Shown here one piece after another: positions 43,936 through 52,545 of a stretch of 64,000 nucleotides of DNA. The notes under the pieces are model-generated. The model worked only from the letters and a program-made list of their open reading frames with translations. It made no database searches and was not told the DNA's origin. Position 1 is the stretch's first letter. Every line of letters begins with the position of its first letter. The translations under genes and the position numbers were made by a program. The DNA comes from Dromiciops gliroides (Eukaryota > Chordata > Mammalia > Microbiotheria > Microbiotheriidae), in NCBI RefSeq assembly GCF_019393635.1, contig NC_057864.1, positions 493,579,716 to 493,643,715 on the forward strand, given 5' to 3'.

Positions 43936-44421
43936 TTTAAATTTTTTTAAAAACCAATGGATAGAAAGGGGCACATTTTTCAAGGAGACCATGGAAGCCC
44001 AGATCGCCCTGCCAAGCTTTACATCTATTTTCATCTCTCCTAAATAACATGAAGCATGGCTTCCAAGCTGAAAAGGGAGTCAGCCCAAACAACACTTTGT
44101 ACATGGATTTCATTAAGCTCCATAAAAGCAAACAAAAAACCCCAGCCATGAAACAGGGCCTTTATCTTGGGGAATCTGTCTTTGATGATCTCAAAATGTC
44201 ACATGGGCTCAAAGAAGACATTAGCATAACAAAAGCTAGAGACCAAAGGCTTGGAGCTTGAGTGTGGAGATCAGATTGAACCCATGGGCAGAGATGACAC
44301 CAAGAAAGGCCTTGGGCATAGTAAAGATGTCAGAGAAAAGGTAGTCTTGACCCAATTAAGAGACTCAGGGGCACTCTGAAAGCCAAATGTAAGGGATGTA
44401 GCCAAAGAATCCATCCTGGGT
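43936..44421. other. Unexplained segment with an open frame
   Basis: A 70-codon + frame at 44049-44261 ('NNTLYMDFIKLHKSKQKTPA') is lysine-rich and protein-like but unrecognised. No repeat family seen. Confidence 0.3.
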
Positions 44422-44434
44422 CAGGAAAGGATCT

Positions 44435-44596
44435 CTTTTTTTTTTTTTTTTTTTTTGCGGGGCAATGGGGGTTAAGTGACTTGCCCAGGGTCACACAGCT
44501 AGTAAATGTCAAGTGTCTGAGGTCGGGTTTGAACTCAGGTCCTCCTGACTCCAGGGCTGGTGCTCTATCCACTGTGCCACCTAGCTGCCCCCCCCC
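44435..44596 (-). mobile_element. WSINE1-like tRNA-derived SINE
   Basis: Antisense full-length copy with a T21-type tail at the left and the head complement 'cacctagctgcccc' at the right. Exact 13-bp TSD 'caggaaaggatct' at 44422-44434 and 44597-44609. Confidence 0.95.
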
Positions 44597-44609
44597 CAGG
44601 AAAGGATCT

Positions 44610-45018
44610 TAACCAAATTCCCCTGATCCTAACAAAGCCCGGGTCCATTCCCCCAAGTCCCTCTAGCACAAGGGGCACCTTCATGCCCAAAGGAGGAAGA
44701 GGACTGATGAGCTTCATCAGAGCGCTCGGTGCTTGAGCATCAGGACCAGGCCTGTGAGCACATGACAAACAAGCCAAAAACCCACCACAATCTTGGGCTC
44801 ACTGAGCAATAAATTGCAAAGGGGGTGACGGTAGGCGCGTGATAAATGTGTCTCCTGGACCCCAAGCGATTGGTTCACCTCCAAGCGGAGGCTATGAAAT
44901 GGCAAGGAGGCAAGAGGAGAATCAAAAGGCCCCCCATGGGTGACAGCTGGATGAACCCAGAGACAAACGACTGAGCCATGAAATGTGTTTGTGGTCAGGA
45001 AGCCCCCAGAGGCGTGGC
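44610..45018. other. Unique stretch
   Basis: No repeat or gene recognised. Confidence 0.35.
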
Positions 45019-45019
45019 C

Positions 45020-45285
45020 CTGGGCAATGCCTTTATGAATACCTCCGGGCCTCAGTTTCCTTATCTGTAAAATGGCATGCCCACAGCACTAACCTCTGGA
45101 GTGGATCCTGAGGAACCCTCTCTATCAGTCTCGACTGTCCCTGGTGCCTCTGAAAACACAGCATGTCCACACGGAGCCACTCCGGGCACCAGGGAGATGC
45201 GTCCTTCCTGGCCTTCGGTTGCCTCATTCTTAGCAGCTGGAATGGGCTCACCTTCCCTGGAGGTCTTCAAGCCAAAGGATCATCG
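45020..45285 (+). mobile_element. MIR 3' part and L3-like fragment
   Basis: 45030-45080 reads 'cctccgggcctcagtttcct', 'tatctgtaaaatggcatg' (MIR). 45228-45285 reads 'ttagcagctggaatgggctc', 'ctggaggtcttcaagccaaa' (L3/CR1 3' part). Confidence 0.6.
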
Positions 45286-45925
45286 CAGGTCGGGAAGATG
45301 GTGGAAAGTCAGATTCTTATTCGGGTTTGGGCTGAGCCAGACACCACAGAAGTTCCTTCTGGCTCTGAGGTCCTGGTGAGTACTTCCTTCTCTCTCTGGA
45401 ACCCATCTGCCCCAATTGAATGGGCAGCAATGCTCAGGGCTTAAGGAAAGTGAGGCCAGGGTGGTCTCCATGTGCATGAGAGCTCCTTCTAACAGATGGC
45501 TGGGACTTCCTGGGTGAGGAGTCAGCCCTTACTGTGATGTGGGAGGGCTCAGGGTCCAGATCTACCCTTGACCTTGAAAGGTCACTTGTCCTGGAGCAGA
45601 ACATGCAGGAGAGCTTGGGGGAACCTTAAGGAAACTGTGACCGGTCGTGTATACTCCCAAGCAAAAGAGATTTCAGAGAATAGGTAATGAATTAAAGACT
45701 TAGCTGCAATAAGACACGGTCTGTGGGGCTCCAACATTCCAAGAATTCAGTGACCAGAGAAACAGGGAAGAATACTGAGTTCTAGGATGAAACAAATCTC
45801 TGGGATAGCGAGGACCTGACTTCAGTTCATGCTCATCTTCCTTGTTTCCCTGCAGGGCCTCCAGGAAAGATCGTCCTGGAGGGGCAGGAAATTGCAGCAC
45901 CTTTAAAAATCATCAAATTGTAGAC
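45286..45925. other. Unique stretch
   Basis: No repeat or gene recognised. Confidence 0.35.
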
Positions 45926-45929
45926 CTTG

Positions 45930-46070
45930 CAAATGATCTGATCTAACCACCCTCAGCTAGAGTGACCTGCCTGGAGTCAGGATCCCATTAGTGCCAGAGC
46001 CCGCACTAGAATCAAGATACAGCATGACCTGGGTGCTCTGCCCACTGCACCACACTGTCTCCTCTGAATC
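45930..46070 (-). mobile_element. MIR SINE (antisense)
   Basis: 'agtgacctgcctggagtcag', 'cccgcactagaatcaagata', 'tctgcccactgcaccacact'. Confidence 0.6.
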
Positions 46071-46485
46071 CACCGTCTCAGCCGAGGTTGGCAGACCCAG
46101 CGTGGGTCTCTTCTGCCCCCAAAGATAAGGTTTCTGGTCTCTCTACCAAGCTAAACAGGACTCATTTGGGAGAAAATGCTCTTTTCCTAATAATAGCACA
46201 TTTCCAGAAAGTGCGAAGATCCATTGTAAGGATAGCAATAGAACGTTCTGGGGGTCCCACAAGTAAACACCTCACAATCTGAACAATAGGCATTTTTATC
46301 CACTCGGTTTGCCCTGTGTGGGTAGTTAATGCAAACTCTTTAGAGAACTCAAAGAAGGCTCCCAATGCATTGAATGGACAACCTGGCAGAGAATTTATGG
46401 GAAGACATGGAAAGAACAGGGCAGGATGGGCTGACGTGGACGGATCGCAATCTGCGCTGCTGGAAGGACTACTACTACTATATCA
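46071..46485. other. Repeat-poor island, possible conserved element
   Basis: Balanced AT content, no simple sequence and no recognised repeat over about 0.4 kb between two MIRs. Inference only. Confidence 0.3.
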
Positions 46486-46489
46486 GGGA

Positions 46490-46650
46490 AATTCATTTTT
46501 GTCCTTTAAGTTCATAGAGTCCTTTCCCCACAACAACCCTGAGAGGTAAGCACTATAGACCTCATTATGGGGAATGTGAGTCTCATCCAGGTGAAGTGAC
46601 TTGCCCAAGGTCACCAAGGGTTTAGGTGGCCTAACCTAGGTCCTATGATT
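46490..46650 (-). mobile_element. MIR SINE (antisense)
   Basis: 'tttccccacaacaaccctga', 'gaggtaagcactatagacct', 'gtgaagtgacttgcccaagg', 'aacctaggtcctatgattct'. Confidence 0.72.
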
Positions 46651-46664
46651 CTAAATGCTGCTCC

Positions 46665-46895
46665 AGTAGAAGAGAGGTTGGGTTTGTCCTGCTCAGCCTG
46701 ACGGAAAAACCAGGAACAGAGATGGGTTGTTACAGAGGGGCAGATTCTGGTTGGGTGTAAGGAGAGATTTCCTGAGAACTAGAGCAAGGCCACATAGAAC
46801 CAGGCTCCCTGCAGAGCTGGGCATAGGCTGGAGTTGGAGTTCAACTAGACAGCCTCCGGGGCCCCTTCCGGCTCAGAGACTCTGGGACTGACCAG
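46665..46895 (+). mobile_element. L3/CR1-like LINE 3' end
   Basis: 'gggttgttacagaggggcag', 'ggagagatttcctgagaact', 'ctggagttggagttcaacta', 'ggggccccttccggctcaga', 'gactctggga'. L3 3' terminus order. Confidence 0.6.
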
Positions 46896-46995
46896 AGATC
46901 TCCCCACAAAACTGCTGAATCAAAAGAAGACAAGGCCCCCAGCGTGTCAGTGATAACTCTGAGGCATGAATGTTGGTAGGTGTCCCATGCATAGA

Positions 46996-46996
46996 T

Positions 46997-47024
<28 letters not shown>
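46996..47024. repeat. (AC)n microsatellite
   Basis: About 28 bp of uninterrupted AC. Confidence 0.95.
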
Positions 47025-47027
<3 letters not shown>

Positions 47028-48100
47028 GAGCCTCGTCTTCCCCCAGAGGAGAATGAGTTTATAGGAGGCCTGAAAAGCCTCCCCCACGAGTTAAAAGCCC
47101 CCTGTATACCAGCACAGACAATCGGTGAGCCAAGCAGTGATGGGAAATCCAAACCTCCCCTCGGGCCTCTGGGCCCTGAAATGGGCCGGGCATAAGCCAA
47201 CACTTTAAGTACCATTTTTTTCAGATTAAGGGATATTCTTTTGGCGGCTGAAAAGCTCTCCGAAGCCTCCCTTCTAAAGGACGTCAATGGCAACATCCCC
47301 CAGGCCCGGCAGAGATGAACAGGATGGGGCTCAGCTCACTGTCGTCCGGGAAAACAAACAAAACAACCGTCTCTTGCGTGTCTGTCTTTACTGTTGAGAA
47401 CACCTGAGGTGGTTAAAAATGAGGAGGAACAAAAATGCCAATGCTGCCCTTGTTTCCAACAGCAGTCGGTAGGAAGTACGAGGGAGGAAGGGCGTCCCCA
47501 TCCACGCTCCCCGACAGTCGCTGAAGCTGATGATTCTTCAGTGCTCCAGGCAAGCGAAAGGCTTGGTCCAACAACTGACCAGACCAAAGAGCCTGCTTCG
47601 GCTTCACTGCTGTTGGGAAGAGCTGGGCCTCCCTGAAGTGATGGTCAAGGCCGGGGCACCAGCAAAGGCAATCTTTGGCAGTTGCTGTCTGAATCTTTCT
47701 GTAGGGACAAAGGGCTAGAAAACAACCATTTGTTCAGCCAACCAACTTTTCTTAATTACCTCCTTTGGGACAGGACATGGAGTGGCTGACTCTAAGCTGA
47801 CCCTCAAGGCCTCTCATGGTGTCCACTGCAAGCTACGCTGCCTTAGTCCAGAGTCTTGGCAATGGCCCAGAAGGGTGCAGACCAAACCAAGGGAAACTAG
47901 CTTCCTCCAAGGGGCTCCTCCTTCATCCCTAGCCTGGGGAGGGCTCAGTTTCCTTCCCCAGGAGGCCAAAAGGATGCTTGCTTCAGTTTCACAATCCATT
48001 CAACCTCCAGCCATCTTCCCGGACAATCCCACCACCTACCTTTGTCCCCCCACTTTTCAGCTTCCCCAGAATAAGACACACCTCCCTAGTCACTGCTCCC
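47025..48100. other. Unique stretch
   Basis: No repeat or gene recognised. Confidence 0.35.
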
Positions 48101-48104
48101 CTAC

Positions 48105-48185
48105 TAAAATGTAAGCTTCATGAGTGGGAGGTCTATCTCAGATTTTGTCTTTCTATGTCCAGTGCCAATGCTTAAGAAGTACTCT
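48105..48185 (+). mobile_element. L2 LINE 3' terminus
   Basis: 'atgtaagcttcatgagtggg', 'ttctatgtccagtgccaatg'. Diverged sense L2 end. Sequence before it (about 47990-48104) is pyrimidine-rich and may belong to the same L2. Confidence 0.55.
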
Positions 48186-48817
48186 AAGTCAATTCTGAAG
48201 ATTCCTCCCAGGGCTGCTGTTGGCAAACTCCAGTCTGGACTCCAATCACTGGGCCTTTGGGCCTCTGACTTTTTAATCTCTCAAGGTCATTCCATCCTCA
48301 GTATTCCTTCGCCTAACAATCGGAAAAATAGACACAACAGAAAGGATGTAGGTGCCACATAGCCTCGAAGTCCCATGGTGGCTCAGGGCTCCCCCACCAT
48401 GAGGCTTACAGCATCCTATCCTCACTCAAATGCAGCCAGGCTCGGCTGATTAAGTGACTCCTCTACGCACACCCAAATTGGACCACGCAAATAAGCAGAT
48501 GATAAAGGGTCATAGAATGCTTGCTCATGTTCTGAATTGGAATCCAGGGCCTCTCCATGAACCTTCAGAAGTGAGTTCACCAAACTCCTATGACTGTGCT
48601 CCCAGGATTGGGCTCTCATTGGCTCATCCACTGTACCTGTCTCCCAAAGCCACCTGGAGGTTCCCTTGAGATCACATATGTACAGCACATTGAGAACCTC
48701 CAAGTGCTTTGTCAGTGCTCCCTATAGGAGCACGGGAACTGACTCAGTCGGCCCTGGAGATTTTCCAACCCTACCAGGAATGTCCACAGGCCAGGCCAGC
48801 ACCTCCTGGGCTTGTTT
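48186..48817. other. Unique stretch
   Basis: No repeat or gene recognised. Confidence 0.35.
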
Positions 48818-48829
48818 AAACAGAAGTCT

Positions 48830-49055
48830 AGGAGCAACTAGGTGGCGCAGTGGATAGAGCACTGGCCCTGGATTCAGGAGGACCTGAGTTCAAATCTGGC
48901 CTCAGACACTTTACACACTTACTAGCTGTGTGACCCTGGGCAAGTCACTTAACCCCAATTGCCTCACCAATAAATAAATAAGTAAGTAAGTAAGTAAGTA
49001 AATAAATAAATAGATGAATAGATGAATAAATGAATGAATGAATGAATGAATAAAT
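48830..49055 (+). mobile_element. WSINE1-like SINE with expanded tetranucleotide tail
   Basis: SINE body 48830-48968 from 'ggagcaactaggtggcgcag' to 'ccaattgcctcacc'. The tail has become an (AATA)n-(AGTA)n-(GATG/GAATA)n-(TGAA)n microsatellite (48969-49055). Probable 12-bp TSD 'aaacagaagtct'/'aaacagaaatct' at 48818-48829 and 49056-49067, one mismatch. Confidence 0.93.
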
Positions 49056-49274
49056 AAACAGAAATCTGATGACTGCTTGATTCACTCCGTTCTGCTCTGT
49101 CACAGCCACTGCCCTGAAACTGTCAAGGTGATAAGGAGACCGCTGACCTGACCTTTCATTGCGACCCTTGGGCTCCTGAGCAGGCTTCAAGCTGTGAGGT
49201 ACATCACATTCCACTTTGTCTACACTCCAACGGGCCCGTGTCTTCTCCCCCTCTAAAGCAGAATCTTCCCAAGG

Positions 49275-49390
49275 ACAGGGACCCTGGGCAGTCACCTGAC
49301 CTCTGTCTGACTCAGTTTCCTCATCTGTAAAAAGAAGGATAATAACAGCCCCTATCCAAAGGGTCCTCTTTGTACAGGGCTTTAAGACAT
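49275..49390 (+). mobile_element. MIR SINE (sense)
   Basis: 'ctgacctctgtctgactcag', 'tttcctcatctgtaaaaaga', 'aggataataacagcccctat', 'acagggctttaaga'. Confidence 0.75.
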
Positions 49391-49414
49391 GCTATCGATG
49401 CTCACGTTGATTAT

Positions 49415-49495
49415 TATTGCTTTATTTTGGCTTTGCCTTCCCTGGTACCTAGCACAGTGCCTAGCGCATAGTAGGTGCTTAATAAATGATTGGCC
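49415..49495 (+). mobile_element. L2 LINE 3' terminus
   Basis: 'cctggtacctagcacagtgc', 'ctagcgcatagtaggtgctt', 'aataaatgattgg'. Confidence 0.82.
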
Positions 49496-50166
49496 ACAAA
49501 CCAAACAAGTCTTTGTTAACAGTGTAGAAAAAGCAAAGCGAGCATGCCCAGAGCTCTGTCCTTCAGACTGGCCTTTGCTGGTCAGGCAAGGCAGCCCCTT
49601 CTCTCCAGCAGCCACCTCATTGTTCTTCATTGTTGGGGCTTCATCCGTGTGATGACTTGGGGCTGGAAGGGGCTTTAGGGGGTCAGTGAATTACACCTCA
49701 CCCTAACTTACAATCTGAGTATTTGGTTTTTTCCAGTTACATGTAAAGATTGTTTTCAACATTCATTTTTGTAACATTTTGAGTTCCCTCACCCTCCCTA
49801 AGACAGCAAGCAATCTGATCTAGGTCATACATTACGATCATGTTAAACACATTTCCACATTAGTCATGTTGGGAGAGAAGAATCAGAAAAAAGGGGGGAA
49901 ACCACAAGAAAGAAAAAATAACAACAAAGAAAGTGAAAATAGTCTGCTTCAAGTTGCATCCAGACTCCATACTTCTTTTTCTATGGTGTTTTCCACCATA
50001 AGTCCTTTGGCATTGTCTTGGATCATTGCACTGCTGAGAAGAGCTAAGTCTATCCCAGTGGATCATCACACAATGTTGCTGTTACTATGAACAATGTTCT
50101 CCTGGTTCTGCTCACTTCACTCAGCATCAGTCCACTTAAGTCTTTCTGGTTTTTTCTGAAATCTGC

Positions 50167-50182
50167 CTGCTCATCATTTCTT
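50167..50182. repeat. TSD of the SUMO2 retrocopy, left copy
   Basis: 'ctgctcatcatttctt', identical to 51266-51281. The sequence belongs to the host L1, and one copy plus the right flank 'atagcacaatag' restores normal L1 sequence. Confidence 0.93.
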
Positions 50183-50205
50183 TTTTTTTTATTTTAAACA
50201 AGAAG

Positions 50206-50211
50206 TTTATT
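50206..50211 (-). promoter_or_regulatory. Polyadenylation signal AATAAA of the retrocopy
   Basis: 'tttatt' on the + strand reads AATAAA on the minus strand, about 15 bases before the poly(A) run. Inherited from the parental mRNA. Confidence 0.8.
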
Positions 50212-50792
50212 TAAACAACAAGATGTTTGACTTGAAGGGAAAACTATCTAGGATCAATTTCTTTATAGTAATTTATCCCTACTGAGAGACAGAGATTGCC
50301 CTACATGTAACAGCTACGTACAAAAAAGTTATAAAATCGTCCTTGGTTTTACAATGATAAAAGAAAAACATTGAAATTATCCAATCAAACAAGGTATGCA
50401 AGGATTTTTTTGTGGGTTTTTTTTTGTTGTTGTTAAACAGTGAGAGCAAAATAACTTACTGGAATATAAAGATAAAAGTTGAATGAGCATGCCACTAATG
50501 GAGAAAAGGGATATTTTCACAGAACCAGTTTGTTTTTTCCCCTCCCCATCTCCATTTGATGTTGATCAAAACATACCATCGGCCATTTAGTTAAAAAAAA
50601 ATACGCATTATGCCTGTGCAGGTACACCAGTTACTTTATGTACAATAAAGGAATGGGGGAAGGGAATCAAAGAAGAGAGAAAACTATACTTCCGTAGTCA
50701 GGATGTGGATGAACCAAATCTTGGTTTTCTAATTGTGAATGTATTGTTTTCCTTGGGAGCACAGCTCTGGAGCAGAGTTGCAGGTTCTCTTT

Positions 50793-51080
50793 TTAGTAAA
50801 CACCACCTGTCTGCTGCTGGAATACATCCATTGGATCTTCATCCTCCATTTCCCACTGTGCAGGTGTGTCTGTTTCATTGATTGGTTGCCCATCAAATCG
50901 GAATCTGATCTGCCTCATTGACAAACCCTGTCGTTCACAATAGGCTTTCATTAGTTTACTAAGTGGTGTGTGCCTCTTAATCTTAAATTGCACCACCGAA
51001 CCGTCTTGTCCTGCCACCTTCAAATTAATGTGGTCGTTGTTTTCAGTCTTGACTCCTTCCTTTGGCTTTTCCTCGGCCAT
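50793..51080 (-). CDS. SUMO2: Intact SUMO2-like ORF in retrocopy (95 aa)
   Basis: Encodes a 95-residue protein of exactly the length of SUMO2, the small ubiquitin-like modifier joined to lysines by the E1 (SAE1/UBA2), UBC9 and E3 enzymes. Visible features: flexible N-terminus with the self-modification motif VKTE (Lys11), the beta-grasp core (residues about 16-88, including '[19 protein letters not shown]' and '[12 protein letters not shown]'), and the C-terminal QQQTGGVY, in which SENP proteases cut after GG to expose the conjugating glycine. Compared with human SUMO2 as I know it, four residues differ: Asp3 to Glu, Leu76 to Trp, Thr83 to Pro and Ile84 to Met. The last three lie close together, near the C-terminus of the fold. 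There are no introns, stops or frameshifts. ATG sits in GGCCATGGC, a good start context. It is probably a recent processed copy whose frame has not yet broken; a working retrogene (as argued for primate SUMO4) is the less likely alternative. Confidence 0.9.
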   Translation of the reverse strand: MAEEKPKEGVKTENNDHINLKVAGQDGSVVQFKIKRHTPLSKLMKAYCERQGLSMRQIRFRFDGQPINETDTPAQWEMEDEDPMDVFQQQTGGVY

Positions 51081-51174
51081 GGCGAGTCCAGGGGTCTCCT
51101 CAGCCGCCGCTTCACAAAAGAGGCACCAGGATGGTCCGATCCAAGGGAACGGGGGGAGAAGCAGCAGCGGCAGG

Positions 51175-51252
51175 AGCAGGAGGAGGAGGAGGAGGAAGAT
51201 GATGGTGGTGGTGATGGTGAGGAAGAGGAGGAGGAGGAGGAGGAGGAGGCAG
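51175..51252. repeat. (GGA/GGT)n trinucleotide tract in retrocopy 5' UTR
   Basis: On the + strand AGGAGG, GATGGTGGTG and GAGGAGGAG units. On the minus (sense) strand it is a CCT/CAC-rich 5' UTR. The 99-107-codon frames across it are low-complexity Arg/Glu or Ser strings and are spurious. Confidence 0.88.
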
Positions 51253-51265
51253 CGGTGGAGGTACT

Positions 51266-51281
51266 CTGCTCATCATTTCTT
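51266..51281. repeat. TSD of the SUMO2 retrocopy, right copy
   Basis: Identical 16 bp to 50167-50182, and marks the 5' end of the inserted cDNA. Confidence 0.93.
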
Positions 51282-51648
51282 ATAGCACAATAGTATTCCA
51301 TTACATTCATATGCCACAACTTCTTCAGCCATTCCCCAATTGATGGGTATCCCCATAATTTCTAATTCTTGGTTACCACAAAAATAGCAGCTATAAATAT
51401 TTTTGTACATTTGGGTTCTTTTTCCTGTATGATTTCTTAGTGGTATTGCTGGGTCAAAGGGTATGCGATTTTATAGCTTTTTGGGAATGGTTCCAAATTG
51501 CTTTCCAGAATGGTTGAATCAGTTCACAACTCCACCAACAATGTATTAGTGTTCCAATTTTCCCATATCTTCTCCAACATTTATCATTTTCCTTTTTTTG
51601 TCATATTAGCCAATCTGATAGGTATGAGGTAGTACCCCCAGAGTAGTT

Positions 51649-51820
51649 GTTGTTGTTTTGTTTTTTTGTTTTTGTTTTTGTTTTTTTGCGGGGCAATGGG
51701 GGTTAAGTGACGTGCCCAGGGTCACAAAGCTAGCAAGTGTCAAGTGTCTGAGGCTGGACTTGAACTCAGGTACTCCTGAATCCAGGGCCGGTGATTTATC
51801 CACTGTGCTATCTAGCTGCC
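51649..51820 (-). mobile_element. WSINE1-like SINE nested in L1
   Basis: Antisense copy with a (TTTTTG)n tail, CORE body and head complement 'tatctagctgccc'. Probable TSD 'ccccagagtagtt'/'ccccagaatagtt' at 51636-51648 and 51821-51833, one mismatch. The host L1 sequence is continuous across it. Confidence 0.93.
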
Positions 51821-52016
51821 CCCCAGAATAGTTTTAATTTGTATTTCTTTAATCAATATTGATTTAGAACATTTTTTTCATATGGCTATAGAGAGCTTTA
51901 ATCCCTTCATCTAAAACTGCCTGTTCATATCCTTTAACCATTTCTCAATTGGGGAATGACTTGTATTCTTATAAATTTGACTTAGTTCTCTATGTGTTTT
52001 AGAAATGAGGCCTTTA

Positions 52017-52155
52017 GGGGGCAGCTAGGTGGTGCAGTGGATAAAGCACCGGCCCTGGATTCAGGAGTACCTGAGTTCAAATCCGGCCTCAGACACTTGC
52101 TAGCAAGTCACTTAACCCCCATTGCCTTGCAAAAAAAAAAAAAAAAAAGAAAGAA
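52017..52155 (+). mobile_element. WSINE1-like SINE nested in L1, internally deleted
   Basis: Sense copy from 'ggggcagctaggtggtgcag'. After 'cagacacttgctag' it skips to 'caagtcacttaaccccc', losing about 20 bp including 'ctgtgtgaccctggg'. A17-type tail. Exact 16-bp TSD 'agaaatgaggccttta' at 52001-52016 and 52156-52171. Confidence 0.95.
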
Positions 52156-52424
52156 AGAAATGAGGCCTTTATCAAGAACAGTGGCTATAAAAATGTTTTC
52201 CAGCTTTCTGTGCCTTCCTTCTAATCTTGCTTGCATTGGTTTTGTTTGTATAAAACCTTTTAAATTTAATATAATAAAAATGATCCATTTGGTATTTCAT
52301 AATGTTCTCTATCTCTTGTTTGGTCATAAATTATTCTCCTCTCCATACATCTGACAGGTAAACTATTCCTTCCTTTCCTAATCTGCCTGTAGTATCACCC
52401 TTTATGTCTAAATCATGTGCCTCC

Positions 52425-52545
52425 AATGAGCATTTATTAAGCACCTAGCATATGCAAGGCAGCAGGTAAAACACCAGAGATACAGAAACAAAAACCCTCC
52501 AGGACTCATCATCCTGTGAATACCAGCCAAGGAAGATGCTGTGTG
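52425..52545 (-). mobile_element. L2 LINE 3' end
   Basis: 'atgagcatttattaagcacc', 'tagcatatgcaaggcag', 'agagatacagaaacaaaa'. Antisense L2 terminus. Confidence 0.7.

Larger units (their letters stand above)
50183..51265 (-). pseudogene. SUMO2: SUMO2 processed retrocopy (whole unit)
   Basis: Retrotransposed SUMO2 mRNA copy. On the minus strand, from right to left, it has a GC-rich 5' UTR with a CCT/CTC-rich tract (about 51081-51265), an intronless ORF (50793-51080), a 3' UTR of about 0.6 kb, an AATAAA signal (50206-50211) and a terminal poly(A), seen as T10 at 50181-50190. It is bounded by exact 16-bp TSDs and inserted into an L1. The target, read on the minus strand, is GCTAT/AAGAAATG, which fits the loose pyrimidine/purine preference of L1 endonuclease. 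These are hallmarks of L1-mediated retroposition. No own promoter is evident. Whether it is transcribed is unknown, so it is listed as a pseudogene even though the frame is open. Confidence 0.93.
49722..52420 (-). mobile_element. L1 LINE 3' portion, host to three nested insertions
   Basis: Antisense marsupial L1, with the 3' end at the left ('ttttttccagttacatgtaa', 'cattttgagttccctcaccc'). It passes through 'cactcagcatcagtccactt' and, after an inserted retrocopy, 'ccattccccaattgatgggt', 'gctgggtcaaagggtatgcg' and 'ctccaccaacaatgtattag'. Interrupted by the SUMO2 retrocopy (50183-51265) and two SINEs (51649-51820, 52017-52155). With these removed, about 1.3 kb of continuous L1 remains. Homologous to the L1 parts at 7.4-7.6 and 60.6-61.1 kb. 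The right boundary is approximate. Confidence 0.88.

Noticed and set aside
48969..49055. Regular tetranucleotide array as a possible CRISPR-like repeat
   Set aside because: It is a 4-bp microsatellite in a SINE tail; no spacers.
50183..51265. SUMO2 unit as the parental functional gene
   Set aside because: No introns, an encoded poly(A) and exact TSDs inside an L1 show it is a retroposed copy.
50968..51319. Frames of 99-107 codons overlapping the retrocopy start
   Set aside because: Shadows of the SUMO2 ORF and its trinucleotide-rich 5' UTR.
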